Positions 1 through 10,171 of a stretch of DNA of 48,883 nt are shown here, piece by piece; the first letter of the stretch is position 1, and the number at the start of each line of letters is the position of its first letter. The DNA comes from Runella defluvii (lineage in GTDB: Bacteria > Bacteroidota > Bacteroidia > Cytophagales > Spirosomataceae). The position numbers were made by a program, and so were the translations under genes. The stretch is taken from contig NZ_JACIBY010000027.1 in the NCBI RefSeq assembly GCF_014195535.1, positions 1-48,883 on the forward strand, written 5' to 3'. Below the pieces are notes generated by a model, which ran no database searches, was not told the origin of the DNA, and worked only from the letters and a program-made list of their open reading frames with translations.

Positions 1-888
1 CCACCACAACACAGCCAATACCTGCCCCACACTCAGAAATACCACGCCCAGAAACACCCACTTCAGCTTAGGAAAGTGCAACGGAACTTGGAGCAGGGAG
101 TACATAAAGAGCGTATAAGTGGCGGGCATAAGCTGGTAAAAGCCCGAATTGAGGACTTTGGCCAACCACGGAATATCGCTAAAATAGGCACCAATCAAGC
201 CTATTGAGCCCAAGACCGACAACGTAACTATGACCGTATGAAAGGCATACCAACGAAAAGAAGTGTTGCGGATGTACAACGCTAAAATGATGTTGTAAAG
301 CACCCTTAGCAACTGAATCCCAATCTCCATCCAAATCGGAGCCAGACTCGTTGACACCTGATCGATATACACTTGGTGGGTCATCAACGTGAGTTGTCCC
401 ACAACACTCTCGTCCGCCTGCAAGCGAATATAATACGTAATCTTCTGATTTTTAGGCAGTAGCCCAAGTTTAAAAACGGGCAATTGCCCTTGGTATTTTT
501 TCTGGGCGTGCGGCGTAAGCATTCCACCGTATTGGATTTGGACACTTCCGTCGGGTTGTGGCGCGTACCAATCTACGTGGTCTTTGAGCCCGTCGCTCCA
601 GACCATGTACCAATTGTTTTGGTTTAAACGGCTCTGATTATCTATTTGAACCTTAAACCAAAACACATCTTTAGAAAAAGCATACTGAAACGCTGGTGCG
701 TTAACAGGCATAAATTTCTGCTTTTGCACTTCCGCAAAACCCATTTTTTGGGTAGGGTCGCGGAACACTTCCGCAAATTGGCTCAGGGGAAGTGAAGACA
801 CGCTGTCGTTAATTGTAATTGCTTTTTGCGCAAACAATTGTTGATAACCTATACATATAAAGCAGACAACAATTAGTTTAAAGTTCAT
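1..888 (-). CDS. 7TMR-DISM-type membrane sensor, N-terminal part (cut by left edge)
   Basis: The reading frame stays open from the ATG at 888 to base 1 (296 codons), so the gene continues beyond the window. The start is supported by a signal peptide (residues 1 to about 20, MNFKLIVVCFICIG then QQLFAQ). Residues about 22-165 look like the extracellular beta-sandwich domain 7TMR-DISMED2, with a VFWFKVQIDNQS segment and a YYIRLQ segment typical of it. From about residue 185 hydrophobic helices begin (IWMEIGIQLLRVLYNIILAL, then VIVTLSVLGSIGLIGAY and FLGVVFLSVGQVLAVLWW), matching the start of the 7TMR-DISM seven-helix domain. In this family the C-terminus usually carries a histidine kinase, LytTR, HTH or cyclase output; which one applies here cannot be seen. 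The gene lies 208 bp downstream of the adhesin ending at 1097, behind a terminator, so it probably has its own promoter. Confidence 0.8.
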   Translation of the reverse strand, partial: MNFKLIVVCFICIGYQQLFAQKAITINDSVSSLPLSQFAEVFRDPTQKMGFAEVQKQKFMPVNAPAFQYAFSKDVFWFKVQIDNQSRLNQNNWYMVWSDGLKDHVDWYAPQPDGSVQIQYGGMLTPHAQKKYQGQLPVFKLGLLPKNQKITYYIRLQADESVVGQLTLMTHQVYIDQVSTSLAPIWMEIGIQLLRVLYNIILALYIRNTSFRWYAFHTVIVTLSVLGSIGLIGAYFSDIPWLAKVLNSGFYQLMPATYTLFMYSLLQVPLHFPKLKWVFLGVVFLSVGQVLAVLWW

Positions 889-1034
889 AACAGTCAAAAT
901 AGAGCAAATAGCGCATTCGGGTAAAATAGAAACACAAATAACGACAAAATTTATTTTTAACCTAAAATTGTTTTTTTGGCCTTTTTGTTTTTTTCTTCTA
1001 AAAAGGTATATTTTTTGCTTTTGTTTTCACAAGA

Positions 1035-1074
1035 AAGGGTTGCCTGAATGTAACAGCCATTCAAGCAACCCCTT
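1035..1074 (-). terminator. Intrinsic terminator after adhesin 1
   Basis: Arms 1035-1050 and 1058-1074 pair over about 16 bp with one bulge and one G-T wobble around a 7-nt loop. On the minus strand the hairpin is followed by TTTCTT. It starts 23 bp after the stop codon at 1097. Confidence 0.7.
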
Positions 1075-1096
1075 ATTTTACTCCGTTAAATATGAC

Positions 1097-3100
1097 TTAC
1101 TGCTGCACCTTCACTACCTTCAGCGTCGCCTGCTGGTCGGCGGTCGTCACCTTCAAGAAATACATTCCCGTCGGCAATTCACTCACGCCAAATTCCTCTT
1201 GGTGGGTATTGGTTTCGGGTACAAATTTGCGCTGCAAAACTTCCCGACCTGTTGCATCCGTCAACGCCGTTTGCACCACTTGCCCTTTGCTGTCCTGCAC
1301 TTTCAAGCGCAGGATGTTGCTGACGGGGTTGGGGAGAACGGTCGCGAAAAGCCCGTTATCCGTTAGCTGTTTTCCGCTATCCGACCCTTGCCATTTGCCC
1401 CTTGCCTCTTGCCCTTCTCCATTTGCTCCTTGCCCTTTGCTTTTTGCCTCTTCGCTCTCCGCTGTCCTCGCTGCTCCTACCCCTACCCCATCTTTCGATT
1501 GGATTCTAAACCAATACTCTTGGTAGGCCAACACGTTGCCTTGCGGCTTGCGCGTTGAGGGATAAATGCTGCCCCAGCCCTTTTGGTCCCAATAACGAAT
1601 GCCTAATTTGTATAAACCTTTGGGTAACCCCGAATCATATACGTTACCACCCGCACCATTGTCTTGGTAAAATCCGTACGCAGGGTGGTTTTGGGCGTAT
1701 AGCTCCGTCCAGCCTTCGCGGTTGGCGTACATAAAATACGGCGCGTTGTTCTCGTGCGTGTTGAACGAACGAATCACCCCCATTTCGGGTACGGCTTGCA
1801 TGTCAAACGTCAATGAACCGTTTGTGCCCAAGCCGCACGCATCCGCATGTATCGTCCAGTAGCGAGGTGCCATTTTGTTGGCATTCTCTACGTAAAATAA
1901 CGTCGGATTCACTTGCGTACTTTGATCCAATTCGGGGCCACCGTCGCGGGTGATAAACTGGCTCGTCCAAGCCGAACGGTCGTTGGTTTTGATGGCGGAT
2001 TTGCTTTCGCCAATGTTGATCAACGTCACCACAAACGCATTCCAATAAATATCTTTACGAATACTTTCTGCGCTTTGGCAACCGCCTTCAAAGAGGCATT
2101 TCGCCCAATACGTTTGCTTCGTCACGTTGTTGAAGGCTACCTCAAAACTTGGGGTAGTGATGCCTGTGTTCCAGCTCGTGGTGCTTCCTGCGGGGCAATT
2201 GGCCGAAATCGTCACCGTCGTGCCTGTGCAAACAATCTCTTGACTTGCCGTAATCACGGGCGCTACTTGCGTTGGTGTTAAAGTGAACGTCACCACGTTG
2301 CTCTTTTCACTCACGCAACCATTTTCCGTTTGACAACGCACATAGTACGACGTCGTTTGGCTTGGTACGGTGGCGGGAAGACTTGGCAAAGCCACGTTTG
2401 TGGTGGCATTGTACCAAACCGTGCGTAAACTGCCGCAAGACGATTGTCCGCTGAAACTCGCCGATGGGTTACAACTGCTTGTTGATGACAATGATACCGT
2501 CGGTGCAGAAGGAATGGTGACTAATTTTAACCGCATTACCCCCGACTCAGATTCCACACACGAAGGCGCTCCGTCTGATTTACGGCAACGTACACGGTAA
2601 TTGTGATACTGATTATCCACCAAGCCAACGGGTACTCCTGAACTATATTCTCCACCATCAATTGAGTAAAGAATCACTTCACCCGTGGCGCAATTGGCGT
2701 TAAATGTAAGAGGCATATTCACCAAACTACACACTTCCTTCGTCTCGCCTACGGCTACCGTCACCCCGTCCACCAACAGTGACACGTTTTGCGGCGTTGA
2801 GGCGCGGTTATTAATCGTCAATTCTATCATGCCTGAATAAGTCGAAGCGCAATTGGCATCACAAGCCGCTTGGTAGCGGTGAAGTTGGTTATTGGAGGAC
2901 TGGGTAACTGGTTGACTGGTTGTCCAATTACTCCATGCGCCACTGCCCACTTGTACTCGCCAAACAGGATTTCCCACCACACACAAACCAGAAACCGTAA
3001 ACTGTAAACCATTAACTGGATTGGTATCTATATCGCAGAATGTCTGACTGTTACCCTCGTTGAGCGTTTGTTGAAGTGTTGACAGCGTAATTGTGGGTTT
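1097..3100 (-). repeat. Constant tail, copy 1 (667 aa)
   Basis: This is one of six direct copies of a block of about 2 kb. In order it encodes a KPTITL-type module of about 95 aa, a PQNVSLLVDG module of about 100 aa, an Ig-like module (VWYNATTNVALPSLP), a second cysteine-containing module (ITASQEIVCTGTTV), an unrecognised aromatic-rich domain of about 190 aa, the heptamer linker and the sorting domain. This copy carries the IHADACGLGTNG and VLQRKFVPETN variants. Confidence 0.85.
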
Positions 3101-6070
3101 ACTCTGTAGAGTGACCACACCCGTTGTGGAGGCTTGGGCAGCACACACACCGTTTTGTACCATGGCCCTATAATAAGTGGTTTGGGTGATGGTGCTCGGT
3201 GAAAACTCAGCAGTAGTTACCGCAATATCAACGGGAGAGCTAAACGACGCATTAGCGGACGATTGCCACTTTAAAATCGTACCTGTTTGCCCCACCAATT
3301 TGAGCTTTGTTGTCTTTGTTTCTACGCACAAAGCTGTCGAACCTTCTACTACGCCCCCCACCGTCGTTTGATTAATGGACACATTACCACTTACAACGTC
3401 GGAAGTACAACCAACGGCCGATGCGACCGTCAGACTATAGGCTATCGTACTCCCGCCGCCTGAGTTCACCGCCGCTGTCAAAAACGAAGAAGGTAAAGGT
3501 GCGTTTTTCACCGCATTGATACCCGCGCCCGCCAACGAGTACGTAACAGGCGAATTAGTAGTAGCGTTATACGGAATCTCCAACGTTGTAGTTGTGGCAC
3601 AAATGGCAGCGACAGGCACGGTTGAAATGGAAGGTTTAGGATGCACGACCAAAACCCCTTGCGCATAAGGGCGGCACGTATTGTCACTTGGAAGCGTCGA
3701 TAAAATAGCATATACGTAATAAGTGCCCGCAGGAAGGGTAGTATTGGATAAAGTGGCCGTTCGTTTGTCATCGACCAAATTGGCAAAATCTACGCTCCCT
3801 ATGCTCGTTCCGCCCGTGTAAGGATCGTTGGTCGGAGAAGAAAAATAGACAAATTTGACCCCATAATCCACCCCTGCCACGTCAAATGACTCCATGCTTG
3901 ACATATTTTTTGCACTCATGCTAAAGGGACTGTTGGCGCATATTAGCGTTTGCGGTAATTCCAACGTTGGTAAGATGGGACAGCAATTGGTGATAAGAGT
4001 AGGGAAGTCTCTTAAAAATGTTCTTGATGTACTACAATTTAAGTAATCATATTCTACCCTGAAATAATATTTTGTAGAAAACATATTTCCCTTAGGTATA
4101 ACCAAGATCGAGGTATCACTCTTCTCTGAAAAAGGTACTGGCACCGTTCCGCCCACGCCGTAGTCGGTTCCTCCGACTGAATAGCTAATTCTTCCTAAGC
4201 CATTATACTTTAATGCTATTTGAATCTTCCCGTCATTGACGCAATCTGGTGGAACTACATTCACAGTCCCTACTGGCGATCCTTTGGTTTGTACCTGATA
4301 GATGATGGCTTCCGAAGTGCATCCATTCGCATTTTTAACGGTTAAAACAAAATCAAGTGGTTGTGGTAAGCTCGACAACCTAGAGAATATTACCGTAATG
4401 GATGACGCTGGAAGAGGAGCATCGGTGACAGTGACAATATTTTTTCCCGTTATAGAATACGTAACTGGCGATCCTGTCGTAGATGTGTATGGTATTTCAA
4501 ACGAAGGGACGTTATAGCATACCTCTGCGGGGATCGTCCCTAGGGTGATTGATGGTCTAGGTGAATCTTTTAGAGTAACGCTTACAATATCTGATAAACA
4601 ATACATGTTATCTAGCTGAATCTCAGTATAGATTCCTGAATTTAATTGTGGTAGAATCACTTGTCCATTTACATCTGCATATACAGTGGAAAGGCCTGCG
4701 TGTACAGTATTCCTTTTATAACTTAACATATAGTCAACCCCAGGCACTAAATCGCCCAATATTATACTTCCATCATTAGTAGAACAGCTGCTTGGATCTA
4801 TGACCTTTACAGTCGGTGTTCGTGCCCGACTTTCTTGCCTTTCATACGCGCCTATATCTACTGAACCACCTACTTTTCGGGGGTTATCCAGAATATCAGT
4901 CGTTTGATTACTTACGTCAATACCAGCATTGATCAACGGAGAACAAAGGGAGAGCCGTAAACCATCATCAGCTGTTCGGTAGGTATCATCCCCACCGTCG
5001 AAATCTTCACTATTAGCGAGAAGGGGATCTATAGCAAATAGATTATTAGCATCTTGGACAACAACTGGCTTGCCTGAATAAAAATCACTGGTTAATTGCA
5101 AAAGTGAATTTTCGATATACACAACTCCTCCTGTCGGAACTATTTTGACATCTATTCCTTCCGCAAAAGTGCTACCTCTTAGACTGTTACGAAAAAAGAT
5201 AGTATTTGTAATTCTGGAAGAATTGGTACTTTCATCAAAGAACACTCCACTCCCATCATTTTCTACTAAAACAACCCCTACCATCGTCAATTTAGAAACA
5301 TACACATAAAGCCCTCCGCCCTCGCGCGCCTTGTTCCCAACAAAAATTGCATTTTGAATCCGCATAGTAGATGCCATATCCATCATCCCTCCACCTTGCG
5401 CGGCTATATTGTGTTCAAACACTACATTTGTGATGGTTGCATCTGACGACGCGTTGATAAACAAACCGCCTCCAGCATTACTTGCAGCATTTCCCTTAAA
5501 GATAATATTCCGAAGTACTGGAGCCGAGTTAAAATTAAGCATTCCCCCACCTCTGCCTTGAAGGGCATTCCCTCCCGAGATTACGAACCCATCAAGGCAT
5601 GAGTTGTCCGCTGTCAAACCATTGTCCCAGTTGAGTACAACGTTTTGCGAGTTCTCGCCATTGTTAGAAATCACCAACGTTTCTCCCTTTCCAGTCACCA
5701 CATCATCTCCCTTTAAGTCACCACTCAAAACGGAGGGGTTAGCGGCTATCACTGCCGTGGTACGTTGGGTCAGTATGGTTTCATTTCCAGCAAAACTTCC
5801 ATATACTTTCACCCCTGGCTTCATCACAAACGACACCGTACGGTCAGTACCTGACGTAGGCTTGTAGGTACCTTTGGCTACCCAAACTTGGTCGCCGTTA
5901 CCTGAGGCGTTCATCATTGCTTGTAAATCTGAACTGGCATTGGTCCAAGAAGAACCGTCGCCCGTACCCGAGGACGTTGGTTTGACAAACCGTTTTGTTT
6001 GGGCGTAGGTACTGCCAATCAATAGTAGTAAAACGGCAATACTAGAAACAAATGATAGCGTTTTTTTCAT
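1097..6070 (-). CDS. Giant T9SS-secreted surface protein 1 (beta-helix head, Ig-like repeats, constant tail)
   Basis: This 1657-residue protein is predicted to be exported by Sec and then T9SS and attached to the cell surface. The start at 6070 is chosen because it gives a clean signal peptide (MKKTLSFVSSIAVLLLLIG, cleavage near YAQ) and because a promoter candidate sits just upstream. An in-frame ATG at 6133 would add 21 polar residues before the signal. Residues about 25-410 form a right-handed parallel beta-helix of the choice-of-anchor Q type, from GTGDGSSW through GSVDIGAYERQ. Residues about 410-990 hold several Ig-like repeats with IPYTSTTGSPVTYSI-type strands, as found in Bacteroidota adhesins. 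Residues about 991-1657 are the tail shared with the other five proteins, ending in a type A sorting domain (LPNPVSNILRLKVQ to LKVVKVQQ). A role in adhesion is inferred; the ligand is unknown. Confidence 0.88.
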   Translation of the reverse strand: MKKTLSFVSSIAVLLLLIGSTYAQTKRFVKPTSSGTGDGSSWTNASSDLQAMMNASGNGDQVWVAKGTYKPTSGTDRTVSFVMKPGVKVYGSFAGNETILTQRTTAVIAANPSVLSGDLKGDDVVTGKGETLVISNNGENSQNVVLNWDNGLTADNSCLDGFVISGGNALQGRGGGMLNFNSAPVLRNIIFKGNAASNAGGGLFINASSDATITNVVFEHNIAAQGGGMMDMASTMRIQNAIFVGNKAREGGGLYVYVSKLTMVGVVLVENDGSGVFFDESTNSSRITNTIFFRNSLRGSTFAEGIDVKIVPTGGVVYIENSLLQLTSDFYSGKPVVVQDANNLFAIDPLLANSEDFDGGDDTYRTADDGLRLSLCSPLINAGIDVSNQTTDILDNPRKVGGSVDIGAYERQESRARTPTVKVIDPSSCSTNDGSIILGDLVPGVDYMLSYKRNTVHAGLSTVYADVNGQVILPQLNSGIYTEIQLDNMYCLSDIVSVTLKDSPRPSITLGTIPAEVCYNVPSFEIPYTSTTGSPVTYSITGKNIVTVTDAPLPASSITVIFSRLSSLPQPLDFVLTVKNANGCTSEAIIYQVQTKGSPVGTVNVVPPDCVNDGKIQIALKYNGLGRISYSVGGTDYGVGGTVPVPFSEKSDTSILVIPKGNMFSTKYYFRVEYDYLNCSTSRTFLRDFPTLITNCCPILPTLELPQTLICANSPFSMSAKNMSSMESFDVAGVDYGVKFVYFSSPTNDPYTGGTSIGSVDFANLVDDKRTATLSNTTLPAGTYYVYAILSTLPSDNTCRPYAQGVLVVHPKPSISTVPVAAICATTTTLEIPYNATTNSPVTYSLAGAGINAVKNAPLPSSFLTAAVNSGGGSTIAYSLTVASAVGCTSDVVSGNVSINQTTVGGVVEGSTALCVETKTTKLKLVGQTGTILKWQSSANASFSSPVDIAVTTAEFSPSTITQTTYYRAMVQNGVCAAQASTTGVVTLQSKPTITLSTLQQTLNEGNSQTFCDIDTNPVNGLQFTVSGLCVVGNPVWRVQVGSGAWSNWTTSQPVTQSSNNQLHRYQAACDANCASTYSGMIELTINNRASTPQNVSLLVDGVTVAVGETKEVCSLVNMPLTFNANCATGEVILYSIDGGEYSSGVPVGLVDNQYHNYRVRCRKSDGAPSCVESESGVMRLKLVTIPSAPTVSLSSTSSCNPSASFSGQSSCGSLRTVWYNATTNVALPSLPATVPSQTTSYYVRCQTENGCVSEKSNVVTFTLTPTQVAPVITASQEIVCTGTTVTISANCPAGSTTSWNTGITTPSFEVAFNNVTKQTYWAKCLFEGGCQSAESIRKDIYWNAFVVTLINIGESKSAIKTNDRSAWTSQFITRDGGPELDQSTQVNPTLFYVENANKMAPRYWTIHADACGLGTNGSLTFDMQAVPEMGVIRSFNTHENNAPYFMYANREGWTELYAQNHPAYGFYQDNGAGGNVYDSGLPKGLYKLGIRYWDQKGWGSIYPSTRKPQGNVLAYQEYWFRIQSKDGVGVGAARTAESEEAKSKGQGANGEGQEARGKWQGSDSGKQLTDNGLFATVLPNPVSNILRLKVQDSKGQVVQTALTDATGREVLQRKFVPETNTHQEEFGVSELPTGMYFLKVTTADQQATLKVVKVQQ
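1385..1447 (-). repeat. Heptamer array, 9 units, inside CDS linker
   Basis: Nine contiguous 7-bp units read as GCAAnnG-like words on the minus strand (GCAAAAA, GCAAAGG, GCAAGGA, GCAAATG and others). They total 63 bp and encode 21 residues of a Gly/Lys/Glu/Gln linker immediately before the sorting domain. Confidence 0.9.
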
Positions 6071-6132
6071 ACGAATAAGTTGGTTACAAAAAACGGTAGA
6101 GTTTTTTTTCGTGAGTGAGTGATTTTGTGCCA

Positions 6133-6164
6133 CAAGGTTAGAGTACTACCAAATTTTCCCCAAA
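6133..6164 (-). promoter_or_regulatory. Candidate promoter of adhesin 1
   Basis: On the minus strand a TTTG (-33 type, 6161-6164) is followed after 20 bp by TAACCTTG (6133-6140), which matches the Bacteroidota -7 consensus TAnnTTTG at seven of eight positions. The implied leader to the ATG at 6070 is about 55 nt, and this supports that start over the ATG at 6133. Confidence 0.4.
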
Positions 6165-6201
6165 TTGGGAGCATCACAAAAACATCACAAAATATAACCA
6201 A

Positions 6202-6222
6202 CTGTATTTCAGGCAAATACAG
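6202..6222 (-). terminator. Hairpin after the TPR-HTH gene
   Basis: Perfect 8-bp arms CTGTATTT (6202-6209) and AAATACAG (6215-6222) with a 5-nt loop lie 5 bp after the stop codon at 6228. The stem is AT-rich and only moderately T-rich sequence follows, so termination is plausible but not certain. Confidence 0.5.
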
Positions 6223-6227
6223 CTCCA

Positions 6228-8024
6228 TCAAATCGTATCTACAATATCCCCCCACGTAGCGTCTTCGGGAAGGTCAATCTTTTTTTTAAGTCGATACCAC
6301 ACATTTCGAACCGCATTTACGGAGATTCCCAGCGAGGAAGCCATTTCTTTATTGTCTAATCGTAATTTGGCCAACGCCATACATCGCACTTCGGCAGGGG
6401 ATATGCCTGGGATTTTTTCCCGCAATCGATGTAAAAAACCAACATGAACTTTATCAAAAAGAATTTTAAAATTATCCCACTGCTCATCGGTAAGGAGCGT
6501 GTTGTTGCGCAGTTGTTGAATACTAAATGAATTATCAATTTCAGTATTTTCGACCACTAAAAGTTCAATCTGCTTGTTTTTGGCAATGATGATGTTGGTA
6601 AACTCCTCTAGCTTCATTTGGGCGATAATCAAGTCGCGTTTGGCTTTTTCCTGCTCAATTAGGTTGAGCCTTGCCGCCTCCTGCTGACGAATTTCAAGCT
6701 CTTTTTCTTTGACCTTCACCAGTAGCTTTTGCCTTAGTACGAGCACAAACACCACCAAACTCAGTAAAAGTACAATGACGATGGCCACAATTCTACTGAT
6801 TTGTTGCTGTCGAATATTTTCGACCAACCTCCGTTCGGTATTTCTCCGCCGTTCGGTTTCAAGCTGTAAATCAGCCTGAATCTGAACATTTTTCCCCCTT
6901 CTTTTTTCGAGTACATCATCCCAGAAACGCGTGGAATCTTTGTGTTGAATCGCCAGAGGGAAATTACCCACAGTCGTGTAATACCTACTCAGTAGTTGAT
7001 GGAGCTGAAATTTATCAAATTCATTCCCTTGTTTTCGAGTGGATTCCTGAGCCAAGTCAATCAATGGCTCTACCTCGTTGATTTTTTTCTGTATGAGGTA
7101 AATATCGGCCAAGTTGATGGCAAAGCCGCACGTATTATCGAGCAATTGATACTTACGGGTATCTTCTATCCCAATTCTGTAATAATAGATGGCAGAATCC
7201 AATTGTCCAATGGCCTTATAAACATGGGCTTTTTTCCCCAACAAAATCCCTTTCCACCCTAGCTTAGACGGGTCTTTGGTAAAGAACTTCTGGTACATTT
7301 GAAGCCCTTTGTTGAAATAAAGCAGCGCATTTTGATAGTTTTTGGTTTTAAGGTAAGACGTACCTATCACATCCAATGTCAGGAATTTGTACGAAACCCC
7401 TATATTGTATTTTTCTACTTCTTTTCCGTAATTGATGGCACTTGCGAAATCATCAAATTGGTAAAAAATTCTCGACAGTCCCACAAAGAGCATCTCTCGA
7501 CGAATAGGGCTAATGACGTGTTTTGTGGCCTCACTGTACTCTACTGATTTATGTAAATAATACAACGCCAACACATCTTTTTGATAGTTGAAGGTTAGGT
7601 TGGCAGCATATAAGAATGCAAAACTCGCCTTAATCTCCTCAAATCCGATACGATCCGCTTCGTTGATGCACATTTTGTACCAATTTTCAAATTCACTCAA
7701 TGGCACTTTAGAAGTTTGCTGTAAGTAATCCATTTTTGAAATTTGCGCAATCAATACTCCTTTTTCATCCTTGTGCTGGCGCGCCGCGAGTTCTTCTATT
7801 CTGTTTCTAAATAGCAGCCCCTCTTTCGTTCCCAGGTGTCTAAATAATACTGGATGGATTAACTCTATCATATCCCACCGCTTTGGGTAAGGATAACGGT
7901 ACGCAGAATCATACGCCTGAATGTAAGCTTCGGGATGCCTCAAATCTTGTGCGCGGCTTTCCAACAAATGTATCCCACAAAGAACAATAAAATAACAATA
8001 ACGTACGAATTTACACTTTATCAT
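6228..8024 (-). CDS. Membrane-tethered TPR regulator with C-terminal LuxR-like HTH
   Basis: The 598-residue protein begins with a signal or anchor sequence (CKFVRYCYFIVLCGIHLLES). Residues about 110-370 form tetratricopeptide-like helical pairs, for example ALYYLHKSVEYSEA, NALLYFNKGLQMYQ and AIYYYRIGIEDTRKY, expected to lie in the periplasm. One transmembrane helix follows at about 411-430 (RIVAIVIVLLLSLVVFVLVL), then a long charged coiled coil (about 432-490). The cytoplasmic C-terminus (about 510-598) has a helix-turn-helix of the LuxR/NarL type: SPAEVRCMALAKLRLDNKEM, then SSLGISVNAVRNVWYRLKKK. This architecture is common in Bacteroidota and couples an extracytoplasmic TPR sensor directly to DNA binding. 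No kinase or receiver is present. It lies between two adhesin genes on the same strand, 157 bp before adhesin 1, so it may regulate its neighbours; that is inference. The start is the first ATG that yields the hydrophobic N-terminus. Confidence 0.85.
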   Translation of the reverse strand: MIKCKFVRYCYFIVLCGIHLLESRAQDLRHPEAYIQAYDSAYRYPYPKRWDMIELIHPVLFRHLGTKEGLLFRNRIEELAARQHKDEKGVLIAQISKMDYLQQTSKVPLSEFENWYKMCINEADRIGFEEIKASFAFLYAANLTFNYQKDVLALYYLHKSVEYSEATKHVISPIRREMLFVGLSRIFYQFDDFASAINYGKEVEKYNIGVSYKFLTLDVIGTSYLKTKNYQNALLYFNKGLQMYQKFFTKDPSKLGWKGILLGKKAHVYKAIGQLDSAIYYYRIGIEDTRKYQLLDNTCGFAINLADIYLIQKKINEVEPLIDLAQESTRKQGNEFDKFQLHQLLSRYYTTVGNFPLAIQHKDSTRFWDDVLEKRRGKNVQIQADLQLETERRRNTERRLVENIRQQQISRIVAIVIVLLLSLVVFVLVLRQKLLVKVKEKELEIRQQEAARLNLIEQEKAKRDLIIAQMKLEEFTNIIIAKNKQIELLVVENTEIDNSFSIQQLRNNTLLTDEQWDNFKILFDKVHVGFLHRLREKIPGISPAEVRCMALAKLRLDNKEMASSLGISVNAVRNVWYRLKKKIDLPEDATWGDIVDTI

Positions 8025-8139
8025 ACCTTGTCAACTTGTACAACTTCAAAAAATAACGCGATAGATACCTAGTTAAGAAAATTTTGTTGGGTATTTACTT
8101 CCCCAAAAATAGTAACTGTACACGTACTCCAAAAACAAG

Positions 8140-8174
8140 AAGGCCCTGCTCATCAAAACGATAAGCAAGGCCTT
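8140..8174 (-). terminator. Intrinsic terminator after adhesin 2
   Basis: Arms 8140-8150 and 8064-8174-side sequence 8164-8174 (AAGGCC-type ends) pair with one wobble around a 13-nt loop. The hairpin lies 24 bp after the stop at 8198 and on the minus strand is followed by CTTGTTTTTGG. Confidence 0.65.
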
Positions 8175-8197
8175 TTGCCCTAAAAACAAAGAAAATT

Positions 8198-10171
8198 CTA
8201 ATTGAGCTTCACCACTTTCAAGGTAACTTGCTGGTTACCACTGTTCACCTTCAAGAAATATACTCCGTTTTGTAAGTCCGCGACCCCAAATTCCTCTTGG
8301 TGGGTATTGGTTTCGGGTACAAATTTACGCTGCAAAACTTCCCGACCTGTTGCATCCGTCAACGCAGCTTGCACCACTTGCCCTTTGCTGTCTTGCACCT
8401 TCAGACGCAGAATGTTGGTGACGGGGTTGGGGAGAACGGTCGCGAAAAGCCCGTTATCCGTTAGCTGTTTTCCGTTATCCGAACCTTCGCCATTTGCCCC
8501 TTGCCCTTTGCTTTTTGCCTCTTCGCTCTCCGCTGTCCTCGCTGCTCCTACGCCTACTCCATCTTTCGACTGGATTCTAAACCAGTATTCTTGATACGCT
8601 AGCACGTTTCCTTGCGGCTTGCGCGTTGAAGGATAGATGCTGCCCCAGCCTTTTTGATCCCAGTAACGAATACTCAATTTGTACAAGCCTTTGGGTAACC
8701 CTGAATCATATACGTTACCACCTGCACCATTGTCTTGGTAAAAGCCGTAAGCAGGGTGATTTTGAGCGTATAGCTCCGTCCAGCCTTCGCGGTTGGCGTA
8801 CATGAAATACGGCGCGTTGTTTTCGTGCGTATTGAACGAACGAATCACACCCATTTCGGGGACCGCCTGCATGTCAAACGTCAATGAACCGTTTGTCCCC
8901 AAGCCGCACGCATCCGCATGTATCGTCCAGTAGCGAGGTGCCATTTTGTTGGCATTTTCTACGTAAAATAACGTCGGATTCACTTGCGTACTTTGATCCA
9001 ATTCGGGGCCACCGTCGCGGGTGATGAACTGGCTCGTCCAAGCCGAACGGTCGTTGGTTTTGATGGCGGATTTGCTTTCGCCAATGTTGATCAACATCAC
9101 CACAAACGCATTCCAATAAATGTCTTTACGAACACTTTCAGAACTCTGACAGCCGCCTGCAAAAATACATTTTGCCCAGTACGTTTGCTTTATTACGTTG
9201 CTGAAAGCCACTTCAAAACTTGGGGTAGTGATGCCTGTGTTCCAGCTTGTGGTGCTTCCTGCGGGGCAATTGGCCGTAATCGTCACCGTTGTACCTGTAC
9301 ACACAATCTCTTGTGAAGCTGTGATTATAGGAGCCGTATTAACGGGAACAACCGTGTAGGTCACTACGTTGCTCTTCTCACTCATACAACCTCCACTCGC
9401 CTGACAACGTGCATAATAGGACGTCGTTTCCGTTGGCGTTTGATTGGACAACGTAGGCAAAGCCGTATTGGTCAAGGCATTGTACCATATCGTCGTCATC
9501 GTTCCACAGTTGGTTGTGCCACTAAACGCCACGGGGCTACCACAACCACTCGTCACGTTCAAACTCACCACGGGAGCCGCCAACGAACTCGTAATTCGCA
9601 ACCTCATCACCCCCGACTCTGTCTCCACGCATGAAAGCGTTCCATCTGACTTGCGGCAGCGTACGCGGTAGTTATGGTATTGGTTGTCCACCAATTGCGT
9701 TGGTACAATACTACTGTACTCCCCGCCGTCCACCGAATAAAGTAGCATTTCTCCAGCACTACACGTCGCGTTAAACGTAATGGAGTTACCTTCGATATTA
9801 CACACTTCTTTGCTTTCACCTGCATTCACCGAAACTCCGTCGGCCAACAACGACACGTTCTGTGGCATTGAAGCGCGGTAATTAATCGTCAACTCAATCG
9901 GTGACGTGTATGTCACGGGGCAAGTCGCATCACAAGCCGCTTGGTAGCGGTGGAGTTGGTTATTGGACGATTGGGAAACGGGGGCTGTCGCCGACCAGTT
10001 GCTCCATGCGCCACTGCCCACTTGTACTCGCCAAACGGGATTTCCCACCACACAAGAACCCGTACCATTAAACTGCAAACCGTTAACAGGATTGGCATCC
10101 GTATCGCAGAAAGTTTGGGAATTACCTTCGTTTAACGTTTGTTGCAGCGTACTGAGGGTAATGGTAGGTTT
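8198..10171 (-). repeat. Constant tail, copy 2 (657 aa)
   Basis: This copy carries the IHADACGLGTNG and VLQRKFVPETN variants like copy 1, but its sorting domain ends with a divergent VADLQNGVYFLKV segment. It has the shortest heptamer linker. Confidence 0.85.

Noticed and set aside
893..904. Single GTCAAAATAGAG word (CTCTATTTTGAC on the other strand) near the DISM gene start
   Set aside because: It resembles a CTC repeat but is single, in the opposite orientation and adjacent to the ATG, so chance similarity is likely.
6071..6133. Upstream ATG at 6133 as start of adhesin 1
   Set aside because: It would put 21 polar residues before the signal peptide and overlaps the promoter candidate at 6133-6164.
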